Notes: a model not told the origin generated them from the sequence alone. A stretch of DNA of 64,000 bases from Plicaturopsis crispa FD-325 SS-3 (GCA_000827205.1 KN832568.1:589241-653240), one strand, 5' to 3'; numbered from the stretch's first letter, positions 12,150 to 24,018 are shown. A program made the numbers and translations.

Positions 12150-12496
12150 GCCATGTGCGAGTATTTTGGAATGACGAACGTGTGTAGGAGGAGGGGCATT
12201 GCATGGAAGTTGGAAGTTCCAACAACGCGTGTACTTAGCGTGTATTTGTTTCATTATTGCGATACATTTATCTGTCTGTGCGACGAACTCTAAAGGATCG
12301 TGAACGTTGTATAATGGCAGGTGATTCGTGCGTCGACCTTGAGCTTGAGCCTTGTAGGCAGCAGAGTACATACTGTCAACAAATGAGTTTCCGCACATGC
12401 TTGAAATTTTGTGTGCAGCACCAGGACCAGCGAGTAATTGAAATGAGATTCGATGAAATCAGTCTTGCGTCGGGGTATACTATTAAGTGTGGTAAA
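12150..12496. other. Convergent 3' intergenic region
   Basis: Lies between the galactokinase stop and the NmrA-like stop. It is AT-richer than the genes and should hold both polyadenylation sites; nothing else is seen. Confidence 0.6.
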
Positions 12497-13624
12497 TCAA
12501 GCACTCTTCTTCGCCGCGGCCTCGTCCTTCAACTTCTTGACAAGGTTCTTCACCAAGGGGCTGTCCTTGACCCACTGCTTGTATGTCAAGGCTCCCGGGT
12601 AGATCGATAATGTCTGCTCCTTGTCCTGCAAAAACTAGCCGTCAGCACGGTGCGACTCGCGATAAAGCAGACGAAACCACATACACGGACACCGCTATCG
12701 GGCCCAGCGCGGATGACGTACTCCCAGGAGAGGTACATGAGCTCTGCGGCAGGGTGGTCGACGTATCGGGAGGCCGCGAATTGCTCTGGCGTGAGCTCGA
12801 CAGCGAGGCTCGCCTTTTCGCCGGTGACCTCGGTGAATTGGGTCGCAAGGTCGCGGAGGGTCAGGTACTCGACCACCGTCTTGATCTTCTTGCCTAAGCA
12901 TAAAATAGAAGGTCAGTGACGGAAAAGACTGTAGCTTACATCGTGCGTACCTGCGTATTTCGAGGGCTCCTTGAACGCGGGGACGACCCACGCGCCGACG
13001 TCGCCCACGCTGAATGCGAAAATAGGCGTGTCCGGCAAGAACCCAACGCTCCAGTTAAAGCCCTTCTCCTCGTCGTAGCTCGGCGCGAAGAAGCTCGTCC
13101 AGAAGTTCTCGTAGTACATAGGGATGTACACGAACGTGTAGGGGATGCCGGACGCGATCACGCGGTCCTCGATCTTCGCCTTCGAGACCCAGCTGATCGC
13201 GCCGCACTCGCCCTCGCGGCCCTCGACGGTGCTCCACACGAGGTGCTTGACGCCCGCGGCCTTCGCGCCGTCGACGATGTTCGCGCCGTGGAGCTGCTCC
13301 GCGTCGTACCCGTGCTCGTAGAACTGCGTGAGCCCAAACACGCCCCACGCGTCCTTGAACGCCGCGGTCACCTCGTCCAGGGAGGCGAGGTCCGCTTTCA
13401 CGACCTCGACACCTTTGGCGGCGAGCGCCTGGGCGGCCGGGGAGGAGGGGTTTCGTGTGATCGCTCGGACGGTGAATGTCCCGGCGGGCTCTTTCAGAAG
13501 CCAATCGACAACGGAGCCGCCCTGTCTAGCCGCACGCCGTACACGTTAGCCAAACGAGAACTGCTGGTGCACGGAATACCACTCACTGGCCGGTCGCGCC
13601 TGTTACTGCAATCAACTTGGCCAT
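12497..13624 (-). CDS. NmrA-like NAD(P)-binding protein (atypical SDR, HSCARG-like)
   Basis: ATG at 13624 begins MAKLIAVTGATGQGG, a glycine-rich Rossmann dinucleotide-binding motif (G-x-x-G-x-x-G) with an intron near 13530-13590. The next strand-helix runs FTVRAITRNPSSPAA, then GVEVVKADLASLDEVTAAF, both typical of NmrA proteins. HLVWSTVEG, YTFVYIPMYYENF and DVGAWV complete the family pattern. The protein ends AAAKKSA with TGA at 12499-12497. NmrA-like proteins bind NAD(P) and usually lack the full SDR catalytic Tyr-Lys pair; they act as redox sensors or transcription co-regulators (family knowledge). Size (about 320 residues) is normal. The gene is convergent with galactokinase; a role in galactose use is not implied by that. 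Confidence 0.9.
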
Positions 13625-15137
13625 GGTTTCGTGAAAATGGGATTGGAGGGAGGGAGGAGAGGAACAAACGACGGCCAAAATGACATTTGTATCCGCCTCC
13701 TGAACGTGCGATTTCGTACTAGTGGCATGGCGTATGTCACGGTAACGTACCCTGTATGTGAAGGACTGACATGATCAAGTCCGCGGTTGTGGGCGATATC
13801 GATAACAGCTGCGAAATCAGAACCCCGGTAACAAGATGCCATATCGACATATCGAGAATCTACCATTTTGCCGTGCACGCCGCAAAATTCGGACGGACGC
13901 ACCCGAGATGGCGAGAGATGGCGGGTCTTGGTAAGTCTCGGGACAAATCATCTGACCGAGTCCTTCCCTAACCGCTATATTCCTGGGGCAAACAACATGG
14001 CCATGCCATACGCTGATAGCCTACGGGCAGGGCTGCGAGAAAAAATCAATACTCCATATAAATATTCGAGGAGACACTTGCCTGCGTGCACTTAGGTAGT
14101 CCGGCAACCGATTGTTCCGTGCTATGCCGTACCAGAATATTCCTCCTAAACTCCTCCGACTGGTTTCCCATGAGCCCTCAGCCTGGCGCTCCCTAGGCCT
14201 GAAGCCGTCAAATTGAGGGACCTGGAAAGTCGGAATAAGCATTTGGAAATACTGATGGTACATATGTACGATCTATCCAGGGCTGTTCTGCAGCGATGCA
14301 CTCCAGATGGTGTTCGGCACCCACGCCACGTTGAACGGCGTAGAAGAACAGACTCGGAGTCGCGCAGTCAGCATAGAATGCTGCACGTAGCGAGACAGAA
14401 CGACAGACTGGTTGACAGACAACTGGAGGTTTGCAAGGCTAACATAAAGAAAGCGTCCCGAGGACATCAGAATTTTCATTTCACGAAGGTGCGAGCCCGT
14501 GGCGTCGGCTAAAACTGTACCTCCGTGTGTCTCACTTTAAGCGCCACAAATCTCGAATGTCGCAACCGAATCTTGCGCCATCTGGTACCTGCTCCTGTCG
14601 CCCCGCGCCTTGCCTTGATCTCTCTGTCTTCAAGTCCTTAGACAGGTGTAAGTACGTTGTGAGAGTTGTTTTGTCTTGCACGACTCAAACAGCATTTTCT
14701 TAGAGTCTTTTTGAAGAGAAATTTCTCCCATCTCACCCGGATTCAACGGCATGTTCTGTCGGGGGGCCGTAAAATATTTGCATCTATTTATCACTGGTCG
14801 GGGTGGCACGGAGGGTGTTGCAGGGATATATTGACCCTGCTACAAGCTGCCCCGTAGTATAGCGTATAGAATGCGGTAACAAGGTACGCAGGAAGCGCGG
14901 GCCAATGCAAACCTCTTCAGATGCGTACTATGATCCAAGGGTAGCTGGCCGCTGAATTACCCGAGCGGGTCCAGGCGAGATCTGCACGAGCGATGCGCCC
15001 TCTCATACTGAACCCCCGAATATTGTGAAATGACTGCGAGATCTATTTGAATCCCGCCGTACTCAGTCTGCATCCACGCTCATTCCCCTCCCCCTCTCTC
15101 TCTCAGTGCACCATCCCCCTCCGCAAGAAACGCAGCC
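13625..15137. other. 1.5 kb gene-free stretch upstream of two divergent genes
   Basis: Contains the upstream regions of the NmrA-like gene (-) and the DUF6533 gene (+). A short open stretch at about 14125-14215 (MPYQNIPPKLLRLVS...) faintly recalls an F-box start but stops after about 30 codons and was not called. The last 80 bases before 15138 are a C/T tract typical of fungal core promoters. Confidence 0.5.
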
Positions 15138-16521
15138 ATGTCTTCCGTGGCGGTCAACACAATAGCGGCTGAGTCAGTCGCAGGCCCGGGCACCGCACTG
15201 AGCGCCGCTATCGCGACTGGTCTCGGTCTTCTGCATGTTTTGCAGGTTTACACCTCGTGCATGGTGACACTTGCCGTGTGGGATTGGCTAGCCTGTTTAC
15301 AAAGTAAGCACCACTACGAACGACTGTTGTATCTTCGTGTCTGACGGCGGTTTATTCTTCTTTTCAGTGGAATGGCATCGTATCTGGAAGCGAAAATTCT
15401 CACTGGTCAAATTTCTGTACCTCTGGACACGATACTACGGTCTGCTGGCCTTCGGGCTGAATCTCTGGTTATTCAACGGTGAAATCACAGAGACACGGTG
15501 CAAATCGCTGTTCGTACACCCCCCTCCTTCCGCGCACACCCCACTAACCGTTTTCCCCGCCGCAGGCACTACCTCATCGCCGCAACGTCGATGTGGGTCA
15601 CCCTCGGGTCCGAGGCCATTCTCGCCGTGCGCACGCATGCGTTCCTCGGGCGCAAGCCGCTCATCGGGTACACCCTCACCGCGATGCTCTTCGGTGAGAT
15701 GGGCTACCTCCTCTACGTGTCCGTCGCGGGTGTGCACCAGAACCCGGTGCTCGTCGGGGACAAGGGCCCGTGCACCGCGAGCGACGCGCCGGGCAAGCAC
15801 GTCGTTATGGGGTACTGGATCGCCCCCGTCGCGTTTGACCTGATCTGCATGGCGTTGACCGGGTGGAAGGTGCGTCGGCTCCGCTCTGAGCATGAGCTCG
15901 TGTGCTAATAGGACGGGCAGGCTCTCCAATTGCAGCAGATGGGTGTGAAGTCGCGGCTCGCCACTATCTTCGTCCGCGAGGGACTGTTCTACTTCCTGGT
16001 CAGTATGCCTGCCCCTCGACCAATTTAAAAGCGCCTTACCGTATTCCTCGCAGGCCGTTGCTGGAGTAAACGTGCTCAACGCAGCGTTCATGTTCCAATC
16101 GTACGTGTCCCCCATTTCGGCACCGAGTACCAAAGCTAACCACTACTTGCTACAGAAACGCGAACATCCAGAACATCAACTCGTACCTCGCGCTCGTGCT
16201 CTCGCAAGTGCTCTGCTGCCGCCTCGTGCTCAACCTCCGCGCGCCGGACGCCTCGCACTCGAACGTCGAATACAACACCACCACGCCGTCCGCGCGCTTC
16301 CCCCCGGCCTCGCGCAAGACAGACCCGAACGTCCTCCCCCTCAACAGCATGAAGCGCAACAGCTACCCGGAGAACGACAACGACTACGGCGGCGTTAAAG
16401 TCCAGGTGCGTTCTTCTTCTCCGTCGTCTCTGTGTCTGTCCCCATTGCTCACCAGTTACAGGTCGAGGTGGAGCACGACAGCCCCAGCCGCGAGTCGGAC
16501 AAGCCGCACTATGTGGTCTAG
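15138..16521 (+). CDS. DUF6533-domain membrane protein, copy A
   Basis: ATG 15138, MSSVAVNTIAAESV. Helices are visible as HVLQVYTSCMVTLAVWDWL, LVKFLYLWTRYYGLLAFGLN, HYLIAATSMWVTLGSEAILA with the following AVRTHAFLGR, and APVAFDLICMALTGWK. This is the DUF6533 pattern (WD..., then FLYLWTRYYGL, and a later R-x-Y/H-A-x-x-x-R loop). About seven exons with short phase-compatible introns carry the frame to a polar tail ending SPSRESDKPHYVV, TAG 16519-16521. DUF6533 proteins are predicted seven-pass membrane proteins of unknown function that are abundant in mushroom-forming fungi. A close paralogue with the same exon plan lies at 41011-42398. The tail contains YGGVKVQ, shared by both copies. Confidence 0.88.
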
Positions 16522-17125
16522 GTCTCTATCTAGGTCGGCGTCTGCGAGTGCGGTGGTGGGCCCGCGAGAAGGGGCCCGCCTCACTTTCTTTTATTTTACG
16601 GATCACCTGGGACCTGGGACCTCGCAGCTCTTTAAAAACGGTCGTTATATACTTACACATATATACCTTCATCGAGTGCATAAACGTACCTCGAGTAAAA
16701 CCAAAGTAGAATGTTTATCCACGCTGTGCGCAATGCATTTGTTGTTTTCAAGTCATCTGTTGTTTTCACATATCTCACATATGCATTTGAAACACTATAG
16801 AGGGGGACATGGGGAAAAGCATATCCACGATTCGTGCGTACATACAGATAAAAGTGCGGCCGCAGGCTGCACAAACGGGGGTCCGAGCGTATTCGACAGG
16901 CGTTGGTACATAAATGACAGCAATTGGCAGACAGCTCGGCTCGTCTGTGTATGTAAGTAGGTAAGTAAGGAGGCAGATGGGACATTAAATCGACCGCTGG
17001 GATGGCCCTACGGCGATTGCGGATCAGGCTCAGGGCGGGTGTCGCGGAATCTACAATGGGCGGGTAAGCGTGGTGCTGGCTTAGGTATGCGTGGATGAGG
17101 GACGAACAATTTTGGGGGGAGCGAC
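16522..17125. other. Convergent 3' intergenic region
   Basis: Lies between two stops on opposite strands. AT-rich tracts at about 16620-16800 fit UTR and polyadenylation sequence. No gene, RNA or repeat is seen. Confidence 0.6.
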
Positions 17126-18143
17126 TCAGTCGTCCTGGACGAGCGTGGGCTCGATCTTGCAGGTGCCCTTCTTGAGATGGTACGTCAGACCGTTCGGGTT
17201 CTTGTAGCTCTTCGTGCAGCCTTCATGCTATCACCCAAACGCGTAAATATCCCGCAAACGCGTGCAATGGCTCGTGTAGGCCGACTTACCGGGCATCTGA
17301 ACATCTTCTCGCGGTGTCTGGAGTGGCCGTGGCGCCGTCGCTCCGAGCCCGTCATTCGGGACTTGAGCTTGCGCGGCGGGCCGCGGCGCGTGCTGGGGCG
17401 ACCCATGGACGGTGCGGTGAAGGACGAGGGTGGCAGCCCGCTCATGGCGGCGGGCGACGAGCGGGAGTCGGACGACCGGTCCGTCTCGAAGGCGTCGGCA
17501 TCATTGAGCACGTCGCGGTCCTCCATGTCGCGGTCGGAGAAATCGCAGGTGGTGTGCGTCGTGGAGGGAGAGACGGGGAAGTGCTCAAGTCCATATGTGC
17601 TGGTGGTGCTAGTGGTGGGAGAGGTGGTGGAGAAGGGGCTGACGGCGTCGGCGAGGTACTCGGGCTGCGGGTAGCCGAGCACGACACTCGAGTGCGGGGC
17701 GGGGTCGAAGCCGCGCGACGACGGGAGGTAGTTGAACGGCGGGTCGTCGGACGGGGTGGACGTTTTGCGACCGGGATAGATCGGGTTCCCGTTCGCGTCG
17801 AACACGACGACGTGCGCCTCCTCGAAGTGCTCGAGCAGTTCGTGCAGGTCGCCGATGCTGAGACCGCAGCACGTGAAGTTAGAGCACTGAGATGAACGTT
17901 AACTCGACGCGAGGATGCGAAACATGAAGATGCGTACAAAGTCGCGCTCGAGAGACGGTATGTGGTCAGCATATACGCTGGGCGGAGGCGAATATGAAAG
18001 AGGGTGGGGGCCTGGTGACACAGGCATGTGCAGCGCGGAATTCAGCGGATATGAAGCACTGAAACTGCGAACTTGGGATCAGTTTCGGATTTAATTTCGC
18101 GAACGAACGACCCTCACTCGAACGCATCGTGCCAACTTGCCAT
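17126..18143 (-). CDS. Zinc-finger protein of the SFP1/YLR-type (split C2H2-like fingers)
   Basis: Four exons were joined by phase. Exon 1, 18143-18118, gives MASWHDAF. Exon 2, 18058-17938, is Pro/Ser-rich. Exon 3, from 17886, begins CSNFTCCGLSIGDLHELLEH and continues FEEAHVVVFD, a first zinc finger. The last exon gives FRCPHEGCTKSY then NPNGLTYHLKKGTC, a C2HC-type finger close to the end. A Ser/Thr/Pro-rich linker of about 150 residues lies between the fingers. This two-finger layout matches fungal SFP1-like transcription factors, which control ribosome biogenesis and growth genes in yeast (family knowledge). Stop TGA is at 17128-17126. The protein is nuclear by inference; target genes are unknown. 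Regular coding sequence with no sign of decay. Confidence 0.8.
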
Positions 18144-20108
18144 GTTCGTGCTGCCGGAGCTGGGTGTCCTCGCGGGAGGTGAAAGAGTGTGTGATTGGGA
18201 GGAAGGGCGGCGGGGAAGGAGGAATGGGGGCATTATTGCTCGCGCGCGCAGGTGATATAGCAAGGCAGCCGTTCCTCGGAGTGCCCCTCCAACGAAAGCA
18301 TAGGGCGACTTCGAGCAACTTCGAGGGCCAATACGGATCCTTCTTTGACGCAGCACGAGTGACTATCGAAGTAAAAGTTAACGGCCAGAACTCGAGGCGT
18401 TCCTTGGAACGATCTGCGTTGGAAAACCGGGGTTTATATATAATCCTTGCTGCTCGGTTGTCTGATAGAAAGGCGCGACAAGTGTAAGACAGAGAGCCTA
18501 AGTATAAGGATTAGGGACAGGCCACAGCGTGCTCACTCGCAGAGATATTGGACGAGATATAAGTGCGCACGGAGACGGAGCTCGAGGTCATAGACAGGTC
18601 ATCCGTTCACCGGACGACTACTATCAGCTACCCCGACCGAATATTCCAAAACGACCGATGGAGCACGCATGTGAGCGTTGGAGAAATACCGCGCTAGATT
18701 TGCAGAGACCTGGGTCAATATTAATATTAGGAGAGCGGAATGATGTATTCGTAGCTACGTTTCCTCGATCGTACACGCCGATTTCGTGGTAATAGAGCGT
18801 AAATGCTAGCTGAAAATCGATTTTCCTGGTGTCCGATGACCATTGCACTGGTGTACCTGCGCGCTATTTCAAGTCGCAGCGAAAACGGAGGCGTCAAAGA
18901 TTTAGAAGTTGCCTCGGTGGTGCAAGCAGAAACGGAAAGAGCTCCACCTCGGAGCGGAAGTTATCGACGCGGCCAGGGCGCGACAGAGCTCCGGCCGCAT
19001 GTCGCTTTTGCTACCGCGCTGCCATGTTCCTTGCACGCTGAATACATTCCTGCTCTACTCCTACGGTCATCTGGACGACTTGCTGCTTCAGAACGGTGCC
19101 GCATCTGCGCTCGGATTGAAGAGGAAAGTGTTACCGTGTGGGCGTTGCGGATGGATCATGGTACGCGCGCGGGTGCGAGCTCGTCGAAGCCTCGACAAGC
19201 GTCGCAAGAGCAGAGAGAAGTCGTCCAGTATCTTCAGGCTTCAGGCTTTACTTACAGTTGGATTGCAGTTCTACTGTGCGCGAAGGATACACTTTCAATT
19301 TTGGAACAAACTTCCAATTGCTTCAGTAGAAGTCATGGGGTTCGAGCCCTCTGCCATATTGGAGCAGTCTTGCGGTCTGTCTGCCTGACATCGGCCCTCT
19401 CATGATTCCCACAACATATCCCGAGCACCACGATATTCTGACATGCATCCACTGCAGGCCTCGTAGGGTGCCCATGTCGCTGCTGACGCGGTCAGCAGGT
19501 CGGGGATATATTTTCTGCTTCGGACGCGCGAAGACTTCGACAACCTTTTCACCGTATAAACGTAGATCTCTCCGGATCCCAAGTCTGAGGCCTTCTTCAA
19601 ATTCGCTGGGAGAGCAGACTTCAGCCGCTCATCAGAACAGTCTGATTTCGTTCAAGGATCTGCTTTTGCTGGCCATTTCCATCTCGCATCGCGTCCTCTG
19701 CTCCTGGGGACACTGGACGGTGCTGAGCCAACGGGTCTAGCACTCCTCCCCTTTCTATGGGACGACTCTCCCGGTGACAATTTGGTGACAATGCCAATGT
19801 TTTTTGCGTATCTGCACACATCTGGGATTAAATAACAATGACATGAGTGCGTCTCCGTTTATAGCACACACTGTGTACATCCTCTATGTATGTATGTAGC
19901 AAAACCAATGATGAGGCTCTTTCAACTACATTCGCATTCACAATCCTCAAGCCAACGGAATCCGTACACTAATTGGTACATGTAAGTAGTAGGTAGGCAT
20001 AGCGGGTATTATGCAGTGGGTGATAAAACGCAATACAAAACCAAAACAGACGGTCCATTGTTCCCAACAAATGAACAGAAAAAACGAATCAGAGTGAGAC
20101 GGTGCGTA
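18144..20108. other. 2 kb gene-free stretch
   Basis: Upstream of the SFP1-like gene and downstream of the HSP20-like gene. A 200-codon open frame at 18803-19405 has biased, patternless composition, no domain and no splice partners. A TATA-like run at about 18430-18441 has no gene placed downstream of it. No repeat with recognisable ends was found. Confidence 0.45.
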
Positions 20109-20628
20109 TCAACGCGTACTCCGTCGTCGTTGCACGTCGATGGTGAGGTGCCCCTCGGTGACCTTTGCATGCACGGACGACATGTCGATGTCATGCGGCG
20201 GGAAGCGGATCTGCCACTCGTAGTGACCTGAAAAACAAAACGACGCCATCAGCAATCCTATAACATATAGTACGTATGCCAGACTACGCACAGTCATTCT
20301 CCTTGTGCCACGCGTCCGCGACGATGTCCAGCCTATCGCCCTTCTTCGCGGAGATGGTCACCATCTCGGGCCGGATCTCGCTCGGCAGGTCGACGTCGAG
20401 CGTGTGCTTGTACGGCAGCGTCACGACCTGCATGGGCGGGAGGTGCGACGGCGGCGGCGCGCGGCGGCAGCGATCCGTCGGCGATGGGCACGGTTCCGGC
20501 GAGGACGAGCGCGACGACGCCAGCGCCCACAGGTCCGGCGTGCCCACGCGCAGCGCGATTGGCTCGGACGTCAGGATGCGCCCCGGAATGGGTTTGGGGC
20601 GAACGTTACAGGGTGCGGTCGTCGACAT
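20109..20628 (-). CDS. Small heat-shock protein-like (HSP20/alpha-crystallin or CS fold)
   Basis: Two exons. Exon 1, from ATG 20628, encodes a Pro/Ser-rich N-terminal arm and then THLDVDLP-like strand LDVDLPSEIRPEMVTISAKK. An intron with donor GTGCGT and acceptor CAG splits codon Cys in NDCHYEW. Exon 2 gives IRFPPHDIDMSSVHAKVTEG then LTIDVQRR, the final beta strands of an alpha-crystallin-type domain, ending STR at TGA/TAG 20109-20111. Such proteins bind unfolding proteins without ATP. The predicted length is about 154 residues, normal for the family. The C-terminal I-x-I anchoring motif is missing, and the R(I/L)xLP core is only loosely present, so a p23/CS-type co-chaperone is an alternative. 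No heat-shock element was confirmed upstream. Confidence 0.7.
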
Positions 20629-21701
20629 GTTGATATCGAGGACAAGGACAAGGACGGAGCGGAGGGGGGTTGGGCTTTACAGGGGGTTTTCGAGCTAGGG
20701 GAGGCGCACCTTAAATATGTGTATGGCAGTGATGTACACGCCTCGCTGGCGCTGCGCGCCTTGTGCGTGATTACCTGATGCAGGAAGCGGTGGAAGTTGG
20801 TGTTCCGTACACGAGGAGGCCGCGGGTGTGCAGCTGCGCGGACATGTGTTTACTTATAACGCAAGCGCTCCAGGGGCATAAGTTGAAAGTAAGTCCGGAC
20901 ACGGGGATGTCAGTAGGTCGAGTGGCCACTGAGTCACTGCGGAGGACTGTTTCAGAACATGTTAACGCCGCAGAGACACTCGTGCAGAGGCAAGGCGAAG
21001 TTGAGACGCACTAAGGGCCGACAAGGATCAAAAATTGTGGTCTCACTAAGTACGAGACGCAGCAGTTTCCCTGCCAAACATCACGGGGAACGGATATCCG
21101 TGGCGTGAGACCACACACAGGTCCATGGAAGACCAATGTTGTCTGAGGGAGTTGGGTCGAGGGTAGCTTACCTGAAGATGACAAGAGGGCCATATGATGG
21201 AGTGACAGGGAGGCCTACTCGCCGAAACTCGGCACGGAAACGCATGGTAAGCACTCAGTACGAGGACGGATGATATCTCGAGGATAAGAGCGCACTTTAG
21301 GCACAGTGAAGACTGTACTGGGTGCACTAGGAAGGAAGGACAAGCCTGTATAGAGGCGCAAAGAGAATGAGTCAGTCAGGTGGAGAGCGGGAACATGAAC
21401 GAAGAGTTGACTCACTCAGTAGCTGCGGAAGGTTGAATGATGCAGAGCGATCGACAATTTGAAGCCTGGCAGAACAAGTAGCCACTTCACCAGCTGGACA
21501 TGGGTGTAACGCGGAGGAGCATGTTCAAGGATCGATTGTGGCGTGACGAACCGGGAGACACTTCGACGGGTTACAGAGGAGCATGCATTTGTGGCGCCGC
21601 AGAGATAGCAATGTAGATAGAGAGCCGGAAGAACTGAATTGAAAGTGGAGTAGTGTCGACGATAAGTGGGCCACACGGTATATCACAGCTGCAAGCTCTT
21701 C
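20629..21701. other. 1.1 kb gene-free stretch
   Basis: Upstream of the HSP20-like gene (-) and downstream of the Cys-rich membrane gene (-). Minus-strand open fragments between 21046 and 21676 are probably 3' UTR or spacer of the Cys-rich gene. Nothing recognisable. Confidence 0.5.
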
Positions 21702-22839
21702 TCAATAGCGTACTGCTTTCTCGTCGCCATACGAATATCGCGCCGCAGCCGAAGAGTGCAGCGCGATGATATTCCTTCGGAGACTGAGGAACATTTCAGG
21801 ACACGCGGACGGTGAGAGGAAATAGACACGCACGTTATCTGCTCCGTGTAGTACTCGCGAATTTCCTTGTAGTTTTCATGTCTGTGGCGCTTGTGCACAA
21901 ACGTCAACATGACACAGGTGGCTACCATGGCTGCATGATACGCGTCGAAGGATTGTTAATTAAAATGAACCCAAGGAGAAAAGGACACGTGCATACCTGC
22001 AGCTATGCATATGCCTGTTAGTGCGTACTGCCAGGGTGCGACTCGTACTGGTGTCTCAGGAGGGTCCGTGCAGAGCCCCTGCGATCCGCAGTTATACTAT
22101 ATCAGGGAACATAGATGAGCCGAATATGCTGCGTACACATTTGCTAGGACATACCGTTGAGCACTGCTGATCGGTCTGGCAAAGAGACCCGAGAGCCTGC
22201 GTAGGAACGCAAGTCGAGCTCGTGCCATCGCAGAAGTACTCAGTTCGACAATTGTCCCGAGTAACGACGATGCTAGAGGGCTCGCCGGCGACTCCGACAT
22301 CCATATATGTCGTATTGTCAATCACGCAGGGCTGTCCTACGGTGACGTTCGCATACCTCAGACTTCATAAGCATGATGCCAACCATGGAGAAGGAGATGG
22401 AAACATACCTGCATTGCATCTGCAGACATACCGACCCGTTGAAGTTTTGTTTGCTGGACCATGTCGCTCGATCCGCATCATCAGGTGGGGCGCACTGCTC
22501 GTCCCGCCCCAGCTCGCACGCGTCGCCGACCGGCCTCCACGGAGTACACGCGCTTCCGTTGTCGGGGCAGAAGCTGCCGGCTGCACACAACGGCGGAACG
22601 GTTTCCGTAGGTGCGTACCCGAACGCGAATTCGTCGCGCCTGCACTGCCGGGGGATGCAGGTGCCGTTGGTCCCGGCCGAACAGAAGTACTTGGATCCGC
22701 ACTCCGTGATGAATTTCTGCGTTGAGGGGTCGATGTGGTCGTTGTTCCCGATGCATAGCGCGCCTTCATCTAGGCTTCCTGATCTAACGACGCAAAAGAA
22801 AGCGGGAATTAAAAGAGCGAGGGGGAGCAGGGAGCGCAT
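21702..22839 (-). CDS. Cysteine-rich type I membrane protein
   Basis: ATG 22839 opens a signal peptide (MRSLLPLALLIPAFFCVVRS). An ectodomain of about 230 residues carries repeated Cys pairs (CGSKYFCS, CIPRQCRRDEF, GSFCPDNGSAC, YFCDGTSSTC, CQTDQQC, CGSQGLC). One membrane helix follows (YALTGICIAA/AMVATCVMLTFV), then a basic stop-transfer HKRHRHENYK and a cytosolic tail with EIREYYTEQI and a Tyr-containing C-terminus ending in TGA 21704-21702. Five exons join in phase; one join is CAATGC-AG/G-TAT near 22411/22355. Spacing of Cys recalls Dickkopf-like Cys-rich modules annotated in some basidiomycetes, but I do not recognise a named family with certainty. It likely sits in the plasma membrane or secretory pathway. 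No partner is suggested by the neighbours. Confidence 0.8.
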
Positions 22840-23472
22840 GATGGGTGTTCACTAGACGCGAGCGCGTTGCAGTCCGAGCCAAGACCGCTCCCAAGGCAAG
22901 CAAACTCCATTGTGTATGTCAGCCATTGCAATAACAACCGTCTAAATTGAAATGTAGTAGAGGATCATTCAGGCCCGGATGTTGCGAAGACGCAGAGGAA
23001 CAGCGCTTACCCTTGTAACTAACCGACGCCTCTAATCGCGTACGAATTGTAGAAAGGTGAAACACTGTATTTATCAGGTTGTGTTGAACTGTGCGATACT
23101 TTGAACCGCAAACTCTTTAGCAGAGTACGCTTGAAAAGCCACTAGCATCAGATCCTGGAATAATGCGTCATCCGCAAATGCTGTTCGTGCTTTTGCTATA
23201 TCGGACCGCTGGCGGTGTATGTTTACATCGGTCCATTCTTGTCTGCCAATGGGAGTAGCCATATCCGATGAACAACTCTGAGAAAAAATGGGGAATCACT
23301 GAGCATAATCGATATTGATACAGTTCCTACCACAGCCATAATCGTTACAGTTCAAAATCTGTGACAGCCATAGCCTATCCCAATCAGAAAGCTGCGCAGA
23401 CAAGTGATAAGGATGAAGGCGCACCGCAATCTCTAAGAAAGATCGTAGACGTCCGTATCCTCCAAATCTGAC
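22840..23472. other. Intergenic region
   Basis: Upstream of the Cys-rich membrane gene and downstream of YPI1. AT-richer than its surroundings. No ORF with support, no RNA gene, no repeat ends. Confidence 0.5.
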
Positions 23473-24018
23473 TCAACTCTTCCTCTTTCCCGCCTTCTTC
23501 GAACTAGGTACGACCTCATACGCATTCTTGTCCTCTTCGGCCGGGCTATCCTCAAGCTCGTGCACTACGCTACTTTGTGCGTCAGGCCCGCGCTGAGACG
23601 AGCCAGGGTCAGGATGCTCGGGGTGCGCGTGCGGGTGTGCGTGGCGACGGCTATGGCTGGACGGCCTCGCCCGCCCATCGTCATCCGAATCGTCCGAGCT
23701 CGAGTCCTCGTCCGATGACTCGTCAAACCGTTTCGGCTTGTGGTAGATGCAACATACTGGATGCACACGCATGAGCCGCCGATCTGACATACAAATTTCG
23801 CTGGACGTACTTTTCGATTTCTTCCGCCCGCAGCCTTCGTTGTCTACTGTGCCCTCGCTCCATGCGACGGTACGCCTCGTGCGGCGGGGGCCGCCACGGA
23901 GGTGCAGGATGGCCTGCGGCTCTTCTGGGGCGGAATCTTCGTGTTCATGGTCGTGTACTGTAACGGTGCGCGAGCCATCGCTGGGGGCAGAAGTGTTGGG
24001 GCGCATCCGTGTTGCCAT
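23473..24018 (-). CDS. YPI1: Type 1 protein phosphatase regulator YPI1 (PPP1R11/inhibitor-3 family)
   Basis: ATG 24018 (MATRMRPNTSAPSDG). The family core is plain: LHLRGG, then RTVAWSEGTVDNEGCGRKKS and, after one intron, CCIYHKPKRFDESSDED. RTVAW is the RVxF-type docking motif for PP1 catalytic subunit, and the Cys-rich CCIYHKP block is the second PP1-inhibitory element of inhibitor-3 proteins. The intron (donor GTACGT, acceptor CCAG) splits the Ile codon between K and CC. The C-terminus is acidic then His/Pro-rich and ends KKAGKRKS, a likely nuclear localisation signal, at TGA 23475-23473. It regulates Glc7/PP1 in the nucleus in yeast (family knowledge). Length, about 150 residues, is normal. 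Confidence 0.94.
   Translation of the reverse strand: MATRMRPNTSAPSDGSRTVTVHDHEHEDSAPEEPQAILHLRGGPRRTRRTVAWSEGTVDNEGCGRKKSKSTSSEICMSDRRLMRVHPVCCIYHKPKRFDESSDEDSSSDDSDDDGRARPSSHSRRHAHPHAHPEHPDPGSSQRGPDAQSSVVHELEDSPAEEDKNAYEVVPSSKKAGKRKS

Noticed and set aside
10082-13624. Possible galactose-use gene cluster (galactokinase with NmrA-like neighbour)
   Set aside because: No GAL7, GAL10 or transporter is present in the window; the two genes are merely convergent.
14125-14217. Short F-box-like peptide start (IPPKLLRLVS)
   Set aside because: Stops after about 30 codons and the resemblance is too short to support a gene or relic.
19336-19352. GGGTTCGAGCCCT, which looks like a tRNA T-arm
   Set aside because: The upstream sequence cannot form an acceptor stem, D-arm and anticodon arm at the right spacing.
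18803-19405. 200-codon open frame
   Set aside because: Composition is not protein-like, no motif, no codon pattern shared with real genes nearby.
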